A stretch of DNA of 64,000 bases from CAZFDE01 sp964517795 (GTDB lineage Bacteria; Planctomycetota; Phycisphaerae; Sedimentisphaerales; Anaerobacaceae), in contig CAZFDE010000004.1 of NCBI GenBank assembly GCA_964517795.1, forward strand, positions 1 through 64,000, read 5' to 3'. The notes under the pieces are model-generated. The model was not told where the DNA came from, ran no database searches, and saw nothing but the letters and a program-made list of their open reading frames with translations. The first letter of the stretch is position 1, and the number at the start of each line of letters is the position of its first letter. The position numbers were made by a program, and so were the translations under genes. Below, in pieces: positions 34,034-42,299 of the stretch.

Positions 34034-34852
34034 ATGCGAAAGACAATAGCTTATCTCATGTTGCTCACATTGGTTATGTGCAGCACGGTCGGGGCAGACA
34101 ATTTGCAGATCGAAGGCTCGACAACCGTCGGCCCGATCGCGGATGCGTTTGCGGAAGTGTTCATGAAGATGTATCCGGATCTTCAGATCAGCGTCAACAA
34201 GACCGGCAGCGGTAACGGTGCGGCCGCATTGGTGGACAGCCGGTGCGATATCGCGATCATGAGCCGCTTCATGAAAGACAAAGAATTTAAAAGTGCGGTC
34301 GAAAAAGGCGTTTTTCCGGTCGCCCATGCCGTGGCGATGGACGGGGTGTGCGTGGTCGTTCATCCTTCCAATAAATTAAGCGACCTGACGATCGAACAGA
34401 TCCGCGATATTTATCTGGGCAAGATCAAGAACTGGAAAGACGTCGGCGGGATCGATATGCCGATCGTGGTGATCAGCCGCGATACGTCATCGGGCACTTA
34501 TGAGACGTTCGAAAAGTTCGTCATGCAGAAAGAAAAGATGGGCGGTCATGTTCAGTATGTCAGCGCGAATCCCGAAGCCCATGCGAAAGTTCGAACAACA
34601 CCCGGAGCGATCGCCTATGTGGGGCTGGGTTTTCTCGATCATCATGTCAAGGCCGTCAAGGTCAATGATGTCATGCCGAGTCAGGACACGATCGTTAACG
34701 GGTCTTATCCGATCAGCCGGCCGTTATATATGTTTACCAACGGCTACCCCAAGTTGGGGTCGATGGCCCATAAGTTCTGTACGTTCTATCTCAGTGAAAC
34801 CGGGCAGGAAATCGTGCAGGCCAAGGGGTTTGTGCCGGTGACCAAATATTAA
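34034..34852 (+). CDS. pstS: phosphate ABC transporter substrate-binding protein PstS
   Basis: A 272-residue periplasmic protein. Start chosen at 34034 because AAAGGAG at 34017-34023 is too close to the in-frame ATG at 34025, and 'MRKTIAYLMLLTLVMCSTVGA' is a clean signal peptide. Phosphate-site motifs are 'IEGSTTVGPIADAFAE', 'NKTGSGNGAAALVDSRCDIAIMSR' and 'SRDTSSGTYETFEKFV'. It captures phosphate for PstCAB. It belongs to the shorter PstS-like branch without the E. coli domain extensions. Confidence 0.93.
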   Translation: MRKTIAYLMLLTLVMCSTVGADNLQIEGSTTVGPIADAFAEVFMKMYPDLQISVNKTGSGNGAAALVDSRCDIAIMSRFMKDKEFKSAVEKGVFPVAHAVAMDGVCVVVHPSNKLSDLTIEQIRDIYLGKIKNWKDVGGIDMPIVVISRDTSSGTYETFEKFVMQKEKMGGHVQYVSANPEAHAKVRTTPGAIAYVGLGFLDHHVKAVKVNDVMPSQDTIVNGSYPISRPLYMFTNGYPKLGSMAHKFCTFYLSETGQEIVQAKGFVPVTKY

Positions 34853-34887
34853 CCTTGAGATTTGAATAATCGCTGATACAATCTCGA

Positions 34888-35868
34888 ATGATGGATCACA
34901 GAGATACGAATACGATCGAATCAACAGCGGCTGGTTTTGACCAGCCGCTGTTGCTTAGCTTTGCGCAGGATGTCCGGGGTTTTTTGCTGCATCATCTCGG
35001 GCGGTTGCTGCTGTTTGTTATTACATGCAGCTCGGTCATAGCCGTCTTTTTGATCTTTTTGTTTGTCATTCGCGAAGCGATCCCTTTCATCAGCCAGGTC
35101 AGTATGGTCGAGTTTCTCACCAGCACGGACTGGTATCCCGAATCGCACGAAAATCCGATTTTTGGCGCCTTGGCCCTGATCGTCGGATCGTTCTATGTGA
35201 CAATCGCGGCCCTGCTCCTTTCGGTACCGATCGGGATCATGGCGGCGGTTTTTTTAAGCGATATCGTGTCTTTCCATGTGCGTAATATTATCAAGCCGAT
35301 CATCGAGATCCTGGCGGCGATTCCGTCAGTGGCATATGGTTTTTTCGCCGCGGTGATTCTTTCGCCGTGGCTCCAGGAGACATTCGGTTTTCCGACCGGT
35401 GCCAATGCGCTGAACGCGGCTTTGGTTTTATCCGTTATGGCGCTGCCGACGATTATCAGTGTGGCCGAGGATTCGCTTTCAGCAGTGGGTCGGGAATTGC
35501 GTGAGGCGTCCTATGGATTGGGCGCAACGCGAATGGAGACTGTTTTCAAGGTCGTGATACCCGCCGCTCACAGCGGCATTATCGCTGCAGTTATTCTGGG
35601 GATGATGCGGGCGATCGGGGAGACCATGGTGGTGTGGATGGCATCGGGTAATGCTAGTCAAATTCCGCATCCCTGGTGGGATTTGTCTCAATCGGTCCGC
35701 ACGATCACCGCGACCGTTGCCGGTGAGATGGGAGAGACCGAACAGGGTTCGACCCATTACTTTTCGTTATTTGCACTGGGGCTTTTACTGCTGATATTTA
35801 CGTTTATTCTCAATTCGATCAGTGAAGTATTTCTTGCCCGTGCTAAAAAGACGTTAGGAAAATCATAA
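34888..35868 (+). CDS. pstC: phosphate ABC transporter permease PstC
   Basis: A 326-residue inner-membrane permease with about six helices. The N-terminal 'GRLLLFVITCSSVIAVFLIFLFVI' is TM1. The core has 'PIFGALALIVGSFYVTIAALLLSVPIGIMAAVFLSD', and the ABC-contact EAA loop reads 'ELREASYGLGATRMETVFKVVIPAAHSGI'. There is no clear SD before the start at 34888. A perfect 14-bp hairpin lies within codons about 12-22, between pstS and the first membrane segment. The stop is one base before the pstA start. Confidence 0.92.
   Translation: MMDHRDTNTIESTAAGFDQPLLLSFAQDVRGFLLHHLGRLLLFVITCSSVIAVFLIFLFVIREAIPFISQVSMVEFLTSTDWYPESHENPIFGALALIVGSFYVTIAALLLSVPIGIMAAVFLSDIVSFHVRNIIKPIIEILAAIPSVAYGFFAAVILSPWLQETFGFPTGANALNAALVLSVMALPTIISVAEDSLSAVGRELREASYGLGATRMETVFKVVIPAAHSGIIAAVILGMMRAIGETMVVWMASGNASQIPHPWWDLSQSVRTITATVAGEMGETEQGSTHYFSLFALGLLLLIFTFILNSISEVFLARAKKTLGKS
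34922..34953 (+). repeat. perfect 14-bp inverted repeat (stem-loop) early in pstC
   Basis: CAACAGCGGCTGGT (34922-34935) and ACCAGCCGCTGTTG (34940-34953) enclose the loop TTTG. The RNA hairpin would be GC-rich and stable, with no following T-run, so it is not a standard terminator. It could protect the pstS transcript or reduce expression of pstCAB relative to pstS. Confidence 0.75.
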
Positions 35869-35869
35869 G

Positions 35870-37495
35870 ATGCGTTCCAATTATCGCATGTTTGCTGACA
35901 AGGTGTTTACGGTATTGGCCGGCAGCACGGTTATTTTAATGACCCTGGTGCTGGTGATTATTCTCGGGCCAATGCTGGTGCGGGGAAGCAGTGCCGTTTT
36001 TTTCCGGGGGACTGTGGAATTTCGAAAGTTGCAGCAGGCGATGTTCGACCGGGGCAATACACAAGCCCTTGAACAAGAAATCCAGCAGGTCCGGCAGCAC
36101 CGCGATGTGATCTATTCGATGATCGAAGATTTCAAGCAGGGTATCGATGCGGATACCCTCAGCGATAAGGCCCGCAGTATTTACCGTCAATACGGAAACG
36201 AATTACGATACCAGGGAATTACCGGCGATGCATATCGCGAACGTCGTTCCCTGAGCCGCGAGATTCGCAAAAAACTCGAAGAAGCATTCCAGAGTAACGA
36301 TCGCGGTCTGATCGAGGCGAATTTGAATGACGTCCTGGGATATGAAAAGGATGAGCGGTTTGCCGGTACGGCCGCGGCCGAATTATTCGAGCTGGCCCGG
36401 CAGTATCAAGACGCGATCGCCGATGTGGATTTGGAGAAACGCCAGATATACCGCAGCGAGCTGGCCGAGCTCGAAAGCATTTTGAACGAATTATTCGGTC
36501 CCCGACCGGATGAACCGCTGCCGTCGCTGGCGCAGTATCAGTACGGTGCGACGCGGTGGGATATGGCACAAACACTGCTGCACCGGTTTTTCTATAAACA
36601 AAAATGGGTCGAAAAAGAACCGGGCCGGCCGCTGGTGGCGGTCGATGAGCCGCGTCGGCAGTCGTTTGCCGGCACTTCGCTTGTGGGGTTGTTTGATTAC
36701 ATGGATGACCATGTCGAGGACATGTTGCGTCCGGAGTTTACGGTCTATTGGCAATATTTTATCGATGACAGTACGCCCGGGCATTATTTCGGCGGGATCG
36801 GGCCGGAGATATTCGGTACGCTGATGTTGACACTTTTAAGTATGCTGGTAGTCATTCCGCTGGGGATTATATCGGCGGCCTATCTGGTGGAGTGCGCTTC
36901 GGATAATATGATGATTCGAATTATTCGTATGTCGATCAATACGCTGGCCGGCGTTCCCAGTATTGTGTTCGGCCTGTTTGGATTAGCCTTTTTTGTGCTT
37001 TATTTGTTCCCGGCGCTCGGATTTGAATCAAAACCCTGTATGCTGGCGGCATCTTTAACCTTGTCGGTATTAACGCTGCCGGTGATGATTCGCGCCAGTG
37101 AAGAGGCCATACGAACCGTCCCGCGAACATACAAAGAAGCTTCTTTGGCCCTGGGCGCCAGCGGCTTTCGAACATTTATGGCGGTGACGTTGCCGGCGGC
37201 ACTGCCGGGTATTCTGACGGGGGTCATCTTAAGTTTGAGCCGTGTGGCCGGGGAAACCGCACCGATCCTGTTTACCGGTGCGGTGGCATTGGGACCGGTT
37301 CCCGATTCCCTCTTTGATCGAACGCGAACCCTTTCGTACGGCAGCTACGATATGGCGGTGGGTGATCGACTTGCCATGATGGTTCCGCACAATCAATATG
37401 GGATGGTGGTGACGCTGATTGTTCTGGTGCTTATATTGAATGGCTTATCGATCGTGCTTCGCGGACGGATTTTTAAGAAACTGCAGGGACGTTAA
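35870..37495 (+). CDS. pstA: phosphate ABC transporter permease PstA with large extracytoplasmic insert
   Basis: A 541-residue permease, far longer than the usual approximately 280-300. TM1 is at about residues 12-37. The permease core starts only near residue 308 with 'GGIGPEIFGTLMLTLLSMLVVIPLG' and continues through the EAA loop 'VPRTYKEASLALGASGFRTFMAVTLPAALPGI'. Between them is a hydrophilic, helix-rich region of about 260 residues ('QALEQEIQQVRQHRDVIYS', 'SREIRKKLEEAFQSND') that should face the periplasm. The reading frame is continuous and the core intact, so this is an insertion rather than a fusion error. It could contact PstS or the porin; this is speculative. Confidence 0.9.
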   Translation: MRSNYRMFADKVFTVLAGSTVILMTLVLVIILGPMLVRGSSAVFFRGTVEFRKLQQAMFDRGNTQALEQEIQQVRQHRDVIYSMIEDFKQGIDADTLSDKARSIYRQYGNELRYQGITGDAYRERRSLSREIRKKLEEAFQSNDRGLIEANLNDVLGYEKDERFAGTAAAELFELARQYQDAIADVDLEKRQIYRSELAELESILNELFGPRPDEPLPSLAQYQYGATRWDMAQTLLHRFFYKQKWVEKEPGRPLVAVDEPRRQSFAGTSLVGLFDYMDDHVEDMLRPEFTVYWQYFIDDSTPGHYFGGIGPEIFGTLMLTLLSMLVVIPLGIISAAYLVECASDNMMIRIIRMSINTLAGVPSIVFGLFGLAFFVLYLFPALGFESKPCMLAASLTLSVLTLPVMIRASEEAIRTVPRTYKEASLALGASGFRTFMAVTLPAALPGILTGVILSLSRVAGETAPILFTGAVALGPVPDSLFDRTRTLSYGSYDMAVGDRLAMMVPHNQYGMVVTLIVLVLILNGLSIVLRGRIFKKLQGR

Positions 37496-37510
37496 TCAAG
37501 AGGATTGTTC

Positions 37511-38389
37511 ATGGTAGAAAGGGAAGAACAGATGCCGGAATCAACGATGAATCAACATGCCAATCGCCGGGATTCGGTGGTTCGTATAAATCAACCGCGG
37601 CAAAAACCTGTATCGTCCAATCGAGACAACTGTTCGTGTGCAGTGATCCGTTCGGAGGATTTTACCCTCTACTATGGGACGAAAGTCGGTGTCAAAGATA
37701 TTACGATGGATATTTATCCCTGCAGCGTGACGGCGATCATCGGCCCGAGCGGCTGCGGAAAAAGTACGTTTCTGCGCAGTATCAATCGGATGAACGATCT
37801 GATCCCCAATGTCCGTACGGAAGGTAAGCTGATCGTCGATGGTTATGATATCTGTGATAAGCGGACGAATCTGGTCAATCTGCGTCAGCAGGTGGGGATG
37901 GTCTTTCAAAAACCCAATCCGTTTCCCAAAAGCATCTTTGACAATGTGGCCTACGGGCCGCGGCTGCAGGGGATCAATCGGCGTTCACAGCTTCAGCAGA
38001 TCGTCGAAGAAAGTCTCAAAGCCGCGGCACTGTGGGATGAGGTCAGCGATAACTTGAGAAAGTCGGCGCTGGCGCTTTCCGGGGGCCAGCAGCAGCGATT
38101 GTGTATCGCCCGTGCACTGGCGACCAAGCCGCGGGTGCTGTTGATGGATGAACCGTGTTCAGCCCTGGATCCGATCGCGACCGGCAAGATCGAGGATCTG
38201 ATCGATCAGTTGCAGCAGGATTATACGATCGTGATTGTGACACATAACATGCAGCAGGCCGCACGGGTCAGCAAGCGAACAGCGTTTTTCTGTCTTGGGG
38301 AGTTGATTGAATACGCTGAAACGACTAATATATTCAGTAATCCGTCGAAAAAACAGACGGAAGACTATGTGACCGGCCGATTCGGTTAA
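37511..38389 (+). CDS. pstB: phosphate ABC transporter ATP-binding protein PstB
   Basis: A 292-residue ATPase. Start chosen at ATG 37511 with AGAGGA six bases upstream. The first 40 residues form a polar extension not seen in most PstB. Walker A is 'IGPSGCGKSTFLRSINRMND', the Q-loop lies in 'QQVGMVFQKPNPFPKSIFDN' (a PstB hallmark), the signature is 'LSGGQQQRLCIARAL', and Walker B is 'VLLMDEPCSALDP'. The H-loop is 'IVTHNMQQAARV'. It powers phosphate import with PstC and PstA. It is followed 14 bp later by phoU. Confidence 0.96.
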   Translation: MVEREEQMPESTMNQHANRRDSVVRINQPRQKPVSSNRDNCSCAVIRSEDFTLYYGTKVGVKDITMDIYPCSVTAIIGPSGCGKSTFLRSINRMNDLIPNVRTEGKLIVDGYDICDKRTNLVNLRQQVGMVFQKPNPFPKSIFDNVAYGPRLQGINRRSQLQQIVEESLKAAALWDEVSDNLRKSALALSGGQQQRLCIARALATKPRVLLMDEPCSALDPIATGKIEDLIDQLQQDYTIVIVTHNMQQAARVSKRTAFFCLGELIEYAETTNIFSNPSKKQTEDYVTGRFG

Positions 38390-38403
38390 GAAAGGGCACA
38401 AAC

Positions 38404-39075
38404 GTGGCGGAACACTTACAACGCGAAATTGACAATCTCAAAAAGCAAATTCTTTCGCTGGGTGGTCGCGTGGAAGAAGCGGTGCGCGAAGCAACAGCGT
38501 CGCTGGACGAACGCGATGAGAACATGGCCCGGCAGGTGATCGATAAAGACCTGGAGATCGACCAGCAGGAAGTCAATGTCGAAGAGGAATGTTTGAAAAT
38601 CCTGGCATTGCACCAGCCGGTGGCCATCGATCTGCGTTTTATCATTGCCGTATTGAAGATCAATAACGATCTGGAACGCATCGGGGATCTGGCAGTCAAT
38701 ATTGCCGAACGGTCATTGTATCTTTCGACTGTCGCGATGCCGGATATATCGTTTGATTTTGTAGGGATGTCCCAAAAAGCGCAGACCATGCTCAAAAACA
38801 GCCTCGATGCACTGGTGAACCTCAATGCCGAGGCGGCCCAGAAAGTCGGGGCGGCCGATGATGTGATCGATGCCCTTAACCGGGATATGTATTTGAAAGT
38901 TCAAAAAGCGATTATCAAAAATCCCGACCAGATCGAGGCGTTAATTCATATGCTTTCGATCTCCCGGCACCTGGAGCGGATCGCCGATCATGCGACCAAT
39001 ATCGCCGAAGATGTAACGTATATGGTCAACGGCCAGATCGTTCGACATCGAACGGAAGAATATCGCAGTGGTTGA
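38404..39075 (+). CDS. phoU: phosphate-transport regulator PhoU
   Basis: A 223-residue all-helical protein of two tandem three-helix PhoU repeats. The first begins 'LQREIDNLKKQILSLGGRVEEAV'. Each repeat has the metal-binding E/DxxxD pattern, seen in 'KINNDLERIGDLAVNIAE' and 'SISRHLERIADHATNIAEDV'. The start is GTG at 38404 (AAGAAAGGGCACAAAC upstream). It links Pst transport state to PhoR/PhoB. It is the last gene of the phosphate cluster, followed by a convergent gene. Confidence 0.95.
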   Translation: MAEHLQREIDNLKKQILSLGGRVEEAVREATASLDERDENMARQVIDKDLEIDQQEVNVEEECLKILALHQPVAIDLRFIIAVLKINNDLERIGDLAVNIAERSLYLSTVAMPDISFDFVGMSQKAQTMLKNSLDALVNLNAEAAQKVGAADDVIDALNRDMYLKVQKAIIKNPDQIEALIHMLSISRHLERIADHATNIAEDVTYMVNGQIVRHRTEEYRSG

Positions 39076-39119
39076 TTTGAAATACAGGAATTTTTCCCGG
39101 GATTTGTTCGATAAGTGAC

Positions 39120-39590
39120 TTAGACCAGATTTTTCAGTCGATGACTGAATAGATAATGAACCAGTGCCAACAGGAGTGCACTGAAAATGATCGTCAAGAG
39201 GGTATCGATCGACACTTCGCGGATCACCACAGCCATCGCGGTTCCAGCGGCCGGAGGGTGTTCCATGTCCAATACGACCATCAAAAATATAGCCAATCCG
39301 ACCGCCAGCGGATATTCCAGATAAAAGGGCAGTGCCAGCGTGTAAAACAGCGCACCGCAAAGCAGACCGAGAAAATGGCCGCCAACGAGATTGCGCGGCT
39401 TGGCGGAAACATTCTTTGGCATCGCGAAAACGATAAATGCGGATGCCCCGATTGCGCTGATCACAACGGCCTTGTCTTTGCCTAAGATCAGAACGATGAT
39501 AAATAAGGTGATCACCGCAAAGCTGCTTTGCAGCAGGTAATAGGGCCAGAGGGCACGAAATTTGATAATCACATCTGATATTTTGGACAT
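39120..39590 (-). CDS. HPP-family membrane protein
   Basis: A 156-residue inner-membrane protein with about four or five helices. The family-defining motif 'DMEHPPAAGTA' is present, as is 'AIGASAFIVFAMPKNVSAKPRNLVGGH', which matches the conserved 'P.S..AqP...lgGh' stretch. HPP proteins have been linked to nitrite transport in plants and cyanobacteria; bacterial roles are mostly unknown. It converges on phoU with 44 bp between them and has no obvious partner. Confidence 0.85.
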   Translation of the reverse strand: MSKISDVIIKFRALWPYYLLQSSFAVITLFIIVLILGKDKAVVISAIGASAFIVFAMPKNVSAKPRNLVGGHFLGLLCGALFYTLALPFYLEYPLAVGLAIFLMVVLDMEHPPAAGTAMAVVIREVSIDTLLTIIFSALLLALVHYLFSHRLKNLV

Positions 39591-39820
39591 GATTCACTCA
39601 TCGTCAAATCTCATGCCAAATCTTTGGATAAAAATGGGTACTGTTGCGGACTGGTGCATGCCGGTAAGAAATAAAGAATTCTGTTGATCCGTCAGAAATA
39701 AGCGAAGGGTAAAAAATATTTTAACTATATTTATAATAAAGAGTTAACGATTTTTTGGGAGGTTGTGGAGGTTTGTGCAATCCCGCTTTAATGAAAGAAA
39801 TCCTTATATAACTGGAAGGT

Positions 39821-39847
39821 TTGGACGAAAGAGTATATGGGTATAAT
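39821..39847 (+). promoter_or_regulatory. possible promoter for the polysaccharide-export lipoprotein
   Basis: TTGGAC (39821-39826) and TATAAT (39842-39847) are 15 bp apart. A second TTGACA at 39874-39879 lacks a good -10. The 368-bp gap 39591-39958 between divergent genes otherwise holds only A/T-rich sequence with no small gene that I can support. Confidence 0.45.
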
Positions 39848-39958
39848 ATGGCCCGACGGATTTTGAATATATCTTGACATTTTACGAAAGGTGCTGTAGT
39901 TTAAGCACTTATCGTTTTGAGGGAATTTGAAGCACTATTTTATCGAAAGGACAGAGGC

Positions 39959-40687
39959 ATGAAGAAAGCGGTGTTATTCAGCGGGTTGGTCTTTGTTTCG
40001 TTTGTGTTGAGCGGTTGTTTTTCATCGAATCCTGAAGATATCAAAGCATTCCTTAAGCCGACCGAGGTCGAGGTCGATCCGGCCCGATATATTTTGCAGC
40101 CGCCGGATGAGGTAGAGATCCATTGCTCCAAGGTGCCGGAACTGCATCTTCAGCGACAGCAGATTCGCCCGGACGGCATGGTTTCTTTCGAAGGGATTGG
40201 CGAGATCATGGCGGCCGGCCGCACCCCTCAGCAATTGGCGAACGTGATCAAAGAAAAGGTCATTATGCTCTATACACTGGCCGGTGAAAATCCGATCGAT
40301 GTCCGGGTTGTAGCGTATGAGAGCCGGGTGTATTATGTGCTCGGTCATGTGTATTTCCCCGGGCCTAAGATTGCGACCGGTCGTGACACCGTATTTCGAG
40401 CGTTGGCCAGATCGCGACCGACCGAATTGGCCTGGGTGGAGCGGGTTCAGGTCATTCGTCCATCGCGTGTGCCCGGCAAGAAACCTAAAATTTTCGAAGT
40501 CGATTACGATCGGATGATCGCACACGGTAATTTGAAAAAAGATGTGCTGCTTCAGGAAGGCGATGTTGTCTATGTGCCGCCGACCGTGCTGGCCGGTATC
40601 GCATTGAAGATCGAGGAATTTGTCAGGCCGATTGGTCGGGCGTTCTCAACGGTCAATATCGTCGAAGGTCAGCCGGGACGGCGTTAA
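39959..40687 (+). CDS. polysaccharide biosynthesis/export lipoprotein (Wza-like, short)
   Basis: A 242-residue protein. The lipoprotein signal 'MKKAVLFSGLVFVSFVLSGC' fixes the start at 39959. A Poly_export domain follows ('YILQPPDEVEIHCSKVPEL', 'IRPDGMVSFEGIGEIMAAGRTPQQL'). It is followed by one SLBB-like segment ('RVYYVLGHVYFPGPKIATG', 'VERVQVIRPSR') and a final 'VLLQEGDVVYVPPT'. Family members form the outer-membrane export channel for capsule or exopolysaccharide. It has only one SLBB unit and lacks the C-terminal amphipathic barrel helix of Wza. No polymerase or copolymerase gene adjoins it. Confidence 0.85.
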   Translation: MKKAVLFSGLVFVSFVLSGCFSSNPEDIKAFLKPTEVEVDPARYILQPPDEVEIHCSKVPELHLQRQQIRPDGMVSFEGIGEIMAAGRTPQQLANVIKEKVIMLYTLAGENPIDVRVVAYESRVYYVLGHVYFPGPKIATGRDTVFRALARSRPTELAWVERVQVIRPSRVPGKKPKIFEVDYDRMIAHGNLKKDVLLQEGDVVYVPPTVLAGIALKIEEFVRPIGRAFSTVNIVEGQPGRR

Positions 40688-40724
40688 TCGACACAAATGC
40701 TTGAAATAAATAGCGGATTTTGGA

Positions 40725-41540
40725 ATGAACCTGCGCAAAATCCTTAAGCGGATCCATATGGCCGGCACACTCTGGTTTATCCTTTGTGTCGGCTATATTC
40801 TTATTTTTACGCTGCTGCAGGCCGGTTTTGGCTGGTGGCTTATTTTTCCTCTCGGTGGCTATTCGGCTGTTTTTTTATTTTTATTTTTGTGCCTGTACCT
40901 TTTCGCTTTTTTTCGGGGGATCGATCACGGCCGACAAATTCCCCTCGAACACCCCTTGACCAGTTCGTCATATTATATCGCATTTTATGACATGGCTCCG
41001 CTGATTGGTGCATTGGCCGGTTGGATCGGCATGGCGGGGTTGGCTCGTCCCAATGAGTTATTATTGGGCATCGCATACGGCACACTGGGAACGACATTTC
41101 TGGTCTGGATCATCATCGATCCGGCGATCGGGATGATCGAGAAAATATTACCCATGCCGCGAAAGAATCGCCTCGAGCGATTGGAACACGAAAGACAGCA
41201 GCGGCACCGCAAGGAACAGCAACGAAAATCACGGTTGCGTACGATATTACACCAGGAAGAAATGCAGCGTCGTCAGCGACAAGAACAGCTTTTACCCTAT
41301 GCACAGCGACTGGTTGAGATTATTAAGGAGTCCGCATTCGACCTCAAGCACGCACGCAATCAGGCGATGCAGATTGGTGTGGTTGCATGGCAGATGGGGG
41401 GAATCAATTGCATGCAGCAACTGCATGAAATGACGCTGGAGCGGATCGACGAGGATTCTTCGTTGTATGCCCGCGAAGATTTTCTGGGTGCGTGGTGGGA
41501 TGGGATTGGTAACTGGCGTTATTCATCGCAGGTTCAATAA
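40725..41540 (+). CDS. hypothetical membrane protein with cytoplasmic helical tail
   Basis: A 271-residue protein, family not recognised. Four hydrophobic segments occupy about residues 12-140 ('LWFILCVGYILIFTLLQAGF', 'GGYSAVFLFLFLCLYLFAFF', 'DMAPLIGALAGWIGMAGL', 'TLGTTFLVWIIIDPAIGMI'). Then comes a strongly basic, Arg/Gln-rich helix ('RLERLEHERQQRHRKEQQRK') that could be coiled coil or bind nucleic acid or lipid. The remaining approximately 70 residues are soluble. It lies 37 bp after the export lipoprotein and may be co-transcribed. Confidence 0.6.
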   Translation: MNLRKILKRIHMAGTLWFILCVGYILIFTLLQAGFGWWLIFPLGGYSAVFLFLFLCLYLFAFFRGIDHGRQIPLEHPLTSSSYYIAFYDMAPLIGALAGWIGMAGLARPNELLLGIAYGTLGTTFLVWIIIDPAIGMIEKILPMPRKNRLERLEHERQQRHRKEQQRKSRLRTILHQEEMQRRQRQEQLLPYAQRLVEIIKESAFDLKHARNQAMQIGVVAWQMGGINCMQQLHEMTLERIDEDSSLYAREDFLGAWWDGIGNWRYSSQVQ

Positions 41541-41647
41541 GGCAGTATCCCGTCTTAAGCAATTGGCGGGGATTGCGAATTCTGATTAAAAATGTCCGCG
41601 ACCCTTGTCATTGTCCGGTGAATGTGGTATATTTGGGATTCGCCGCT

Positions 41648-41722
41648 CGGGGAGTGGCTCAGTTTGGCTAGAGCGCTGCGTTCGGGACGCAGAGGTCGCA
41701 GGTTCAAATCCTGTCTCCCCGA
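41648..41722 (+). tRNA. tRNA-Pro(CGG)
   Basis: A complete 75-nt cloverleaf: acceptor CGGGGAG/CTCCCCG with seven pairs, D arm GCTC/GAGC, anticodon stem CTGCG/CGCAG around TTCGGGA (anticodon CGG, proline), and T arm GCAGG-TTCAAAT-CCTGT. Discriminator A; CCA not encoded. A T6 run (41723-41728) follows at once. The 319-bp gap 41541-41859 otherwise appears empty. Confidence 0.96.
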
Positions 41723-41859
41723 TTTTTTAAGTTTTGGTTATACTTGAAGTTACAATTCCTGGATTTCACCGATTATTTGCAGAAATAAAACACGAAATTT
41801 GTTCAGAATCTTGATTGTTCTGCGAAGTTCGGTAGTATAATCAAATACAGAGATCAACG

Positions 41860-42282
41860 ATGAGCAGGGCATACTGGCGGCATTATGAGCATCCGGCGGA
41901 TATGGGGATTCGCGGCTACGGCGAAACGCTTTCGCAGGCGTTCGAACAGGCCGCACTGGCGATGGTCGCATTGATCACAGAGCAGCAAGCAATCGAACCC
42001 GCTGAGCAGGTTGAGATCGAATGTTGCGAGAGTGAGCCGGATATGCTGCTGATTGCATGGCTCAATCGGATCATCTATGAGATGTCGGCCCGCGGAATGC
42101 TGTTCTCGAAGTTTCAGGTAAACATTGACGGCGATATGCTCAAAGCGACGGTCTGGGGGCAGCGGTTGGATATCAAAAAGCATCAGCCAGCGGTCGAGGT
42201 CAAGGGGGCGACCTTTATGGATTTGAAAGTGGCCCAAACCGAAGACGGCCTGTGGATGGCCCAGTGCGTGGTTGATGTATAA
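41860..42282 (+). CDS. archease
   Basis: A 140-residue protein that speeds guanylylation and turnover of the RNA ligase RtcB. The N-terminal 'RHYEHPADMGIRGYGETLSQAFEQAALAM' carries the conserved metal-binding Asp and the archease signature. The C-terminal half has 'LLIAWLNRIIYEMS' and 'GATFMDLKV', and it ends 'CVVDV' with the terminal metal-site Asp. Length is normal. It is separated by only 17 bp from rtcB, the usual pairing, and lies 137 bp downstream of tRNA-Pro. Confidence 0.92.
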   Translation: MSRAYWRHYEHPADMGIRGYGETLSQAFEQAALAMVALITEQQAIEPAEQVEIECCESEPDMLLIAWLNRIIYEMSARGMLFSKFQVNIDGDMLKATVWGQRLDIKKHQPAVEVKGATFMDLKVAQTEDGLWMAQCVVDV

Positions 42283-42299
42283 AACAAAGAGGCCAGCTC

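Noticed and set aside
34922..34953. The pstC hairpin considered as an intrinsic terminator after pstS
   Set aside because: It is inside the pstC frame and is not followed by a T-run; pstC has no separate promoter that I can see downstream.
38941..39597. Open frame of 218 codons on the minus strand spanning phoU's end and the HPP gene
   Set aside because: It is a different frame of the HPP region; the HPP frame carries the diagnostic motif and this one does not.
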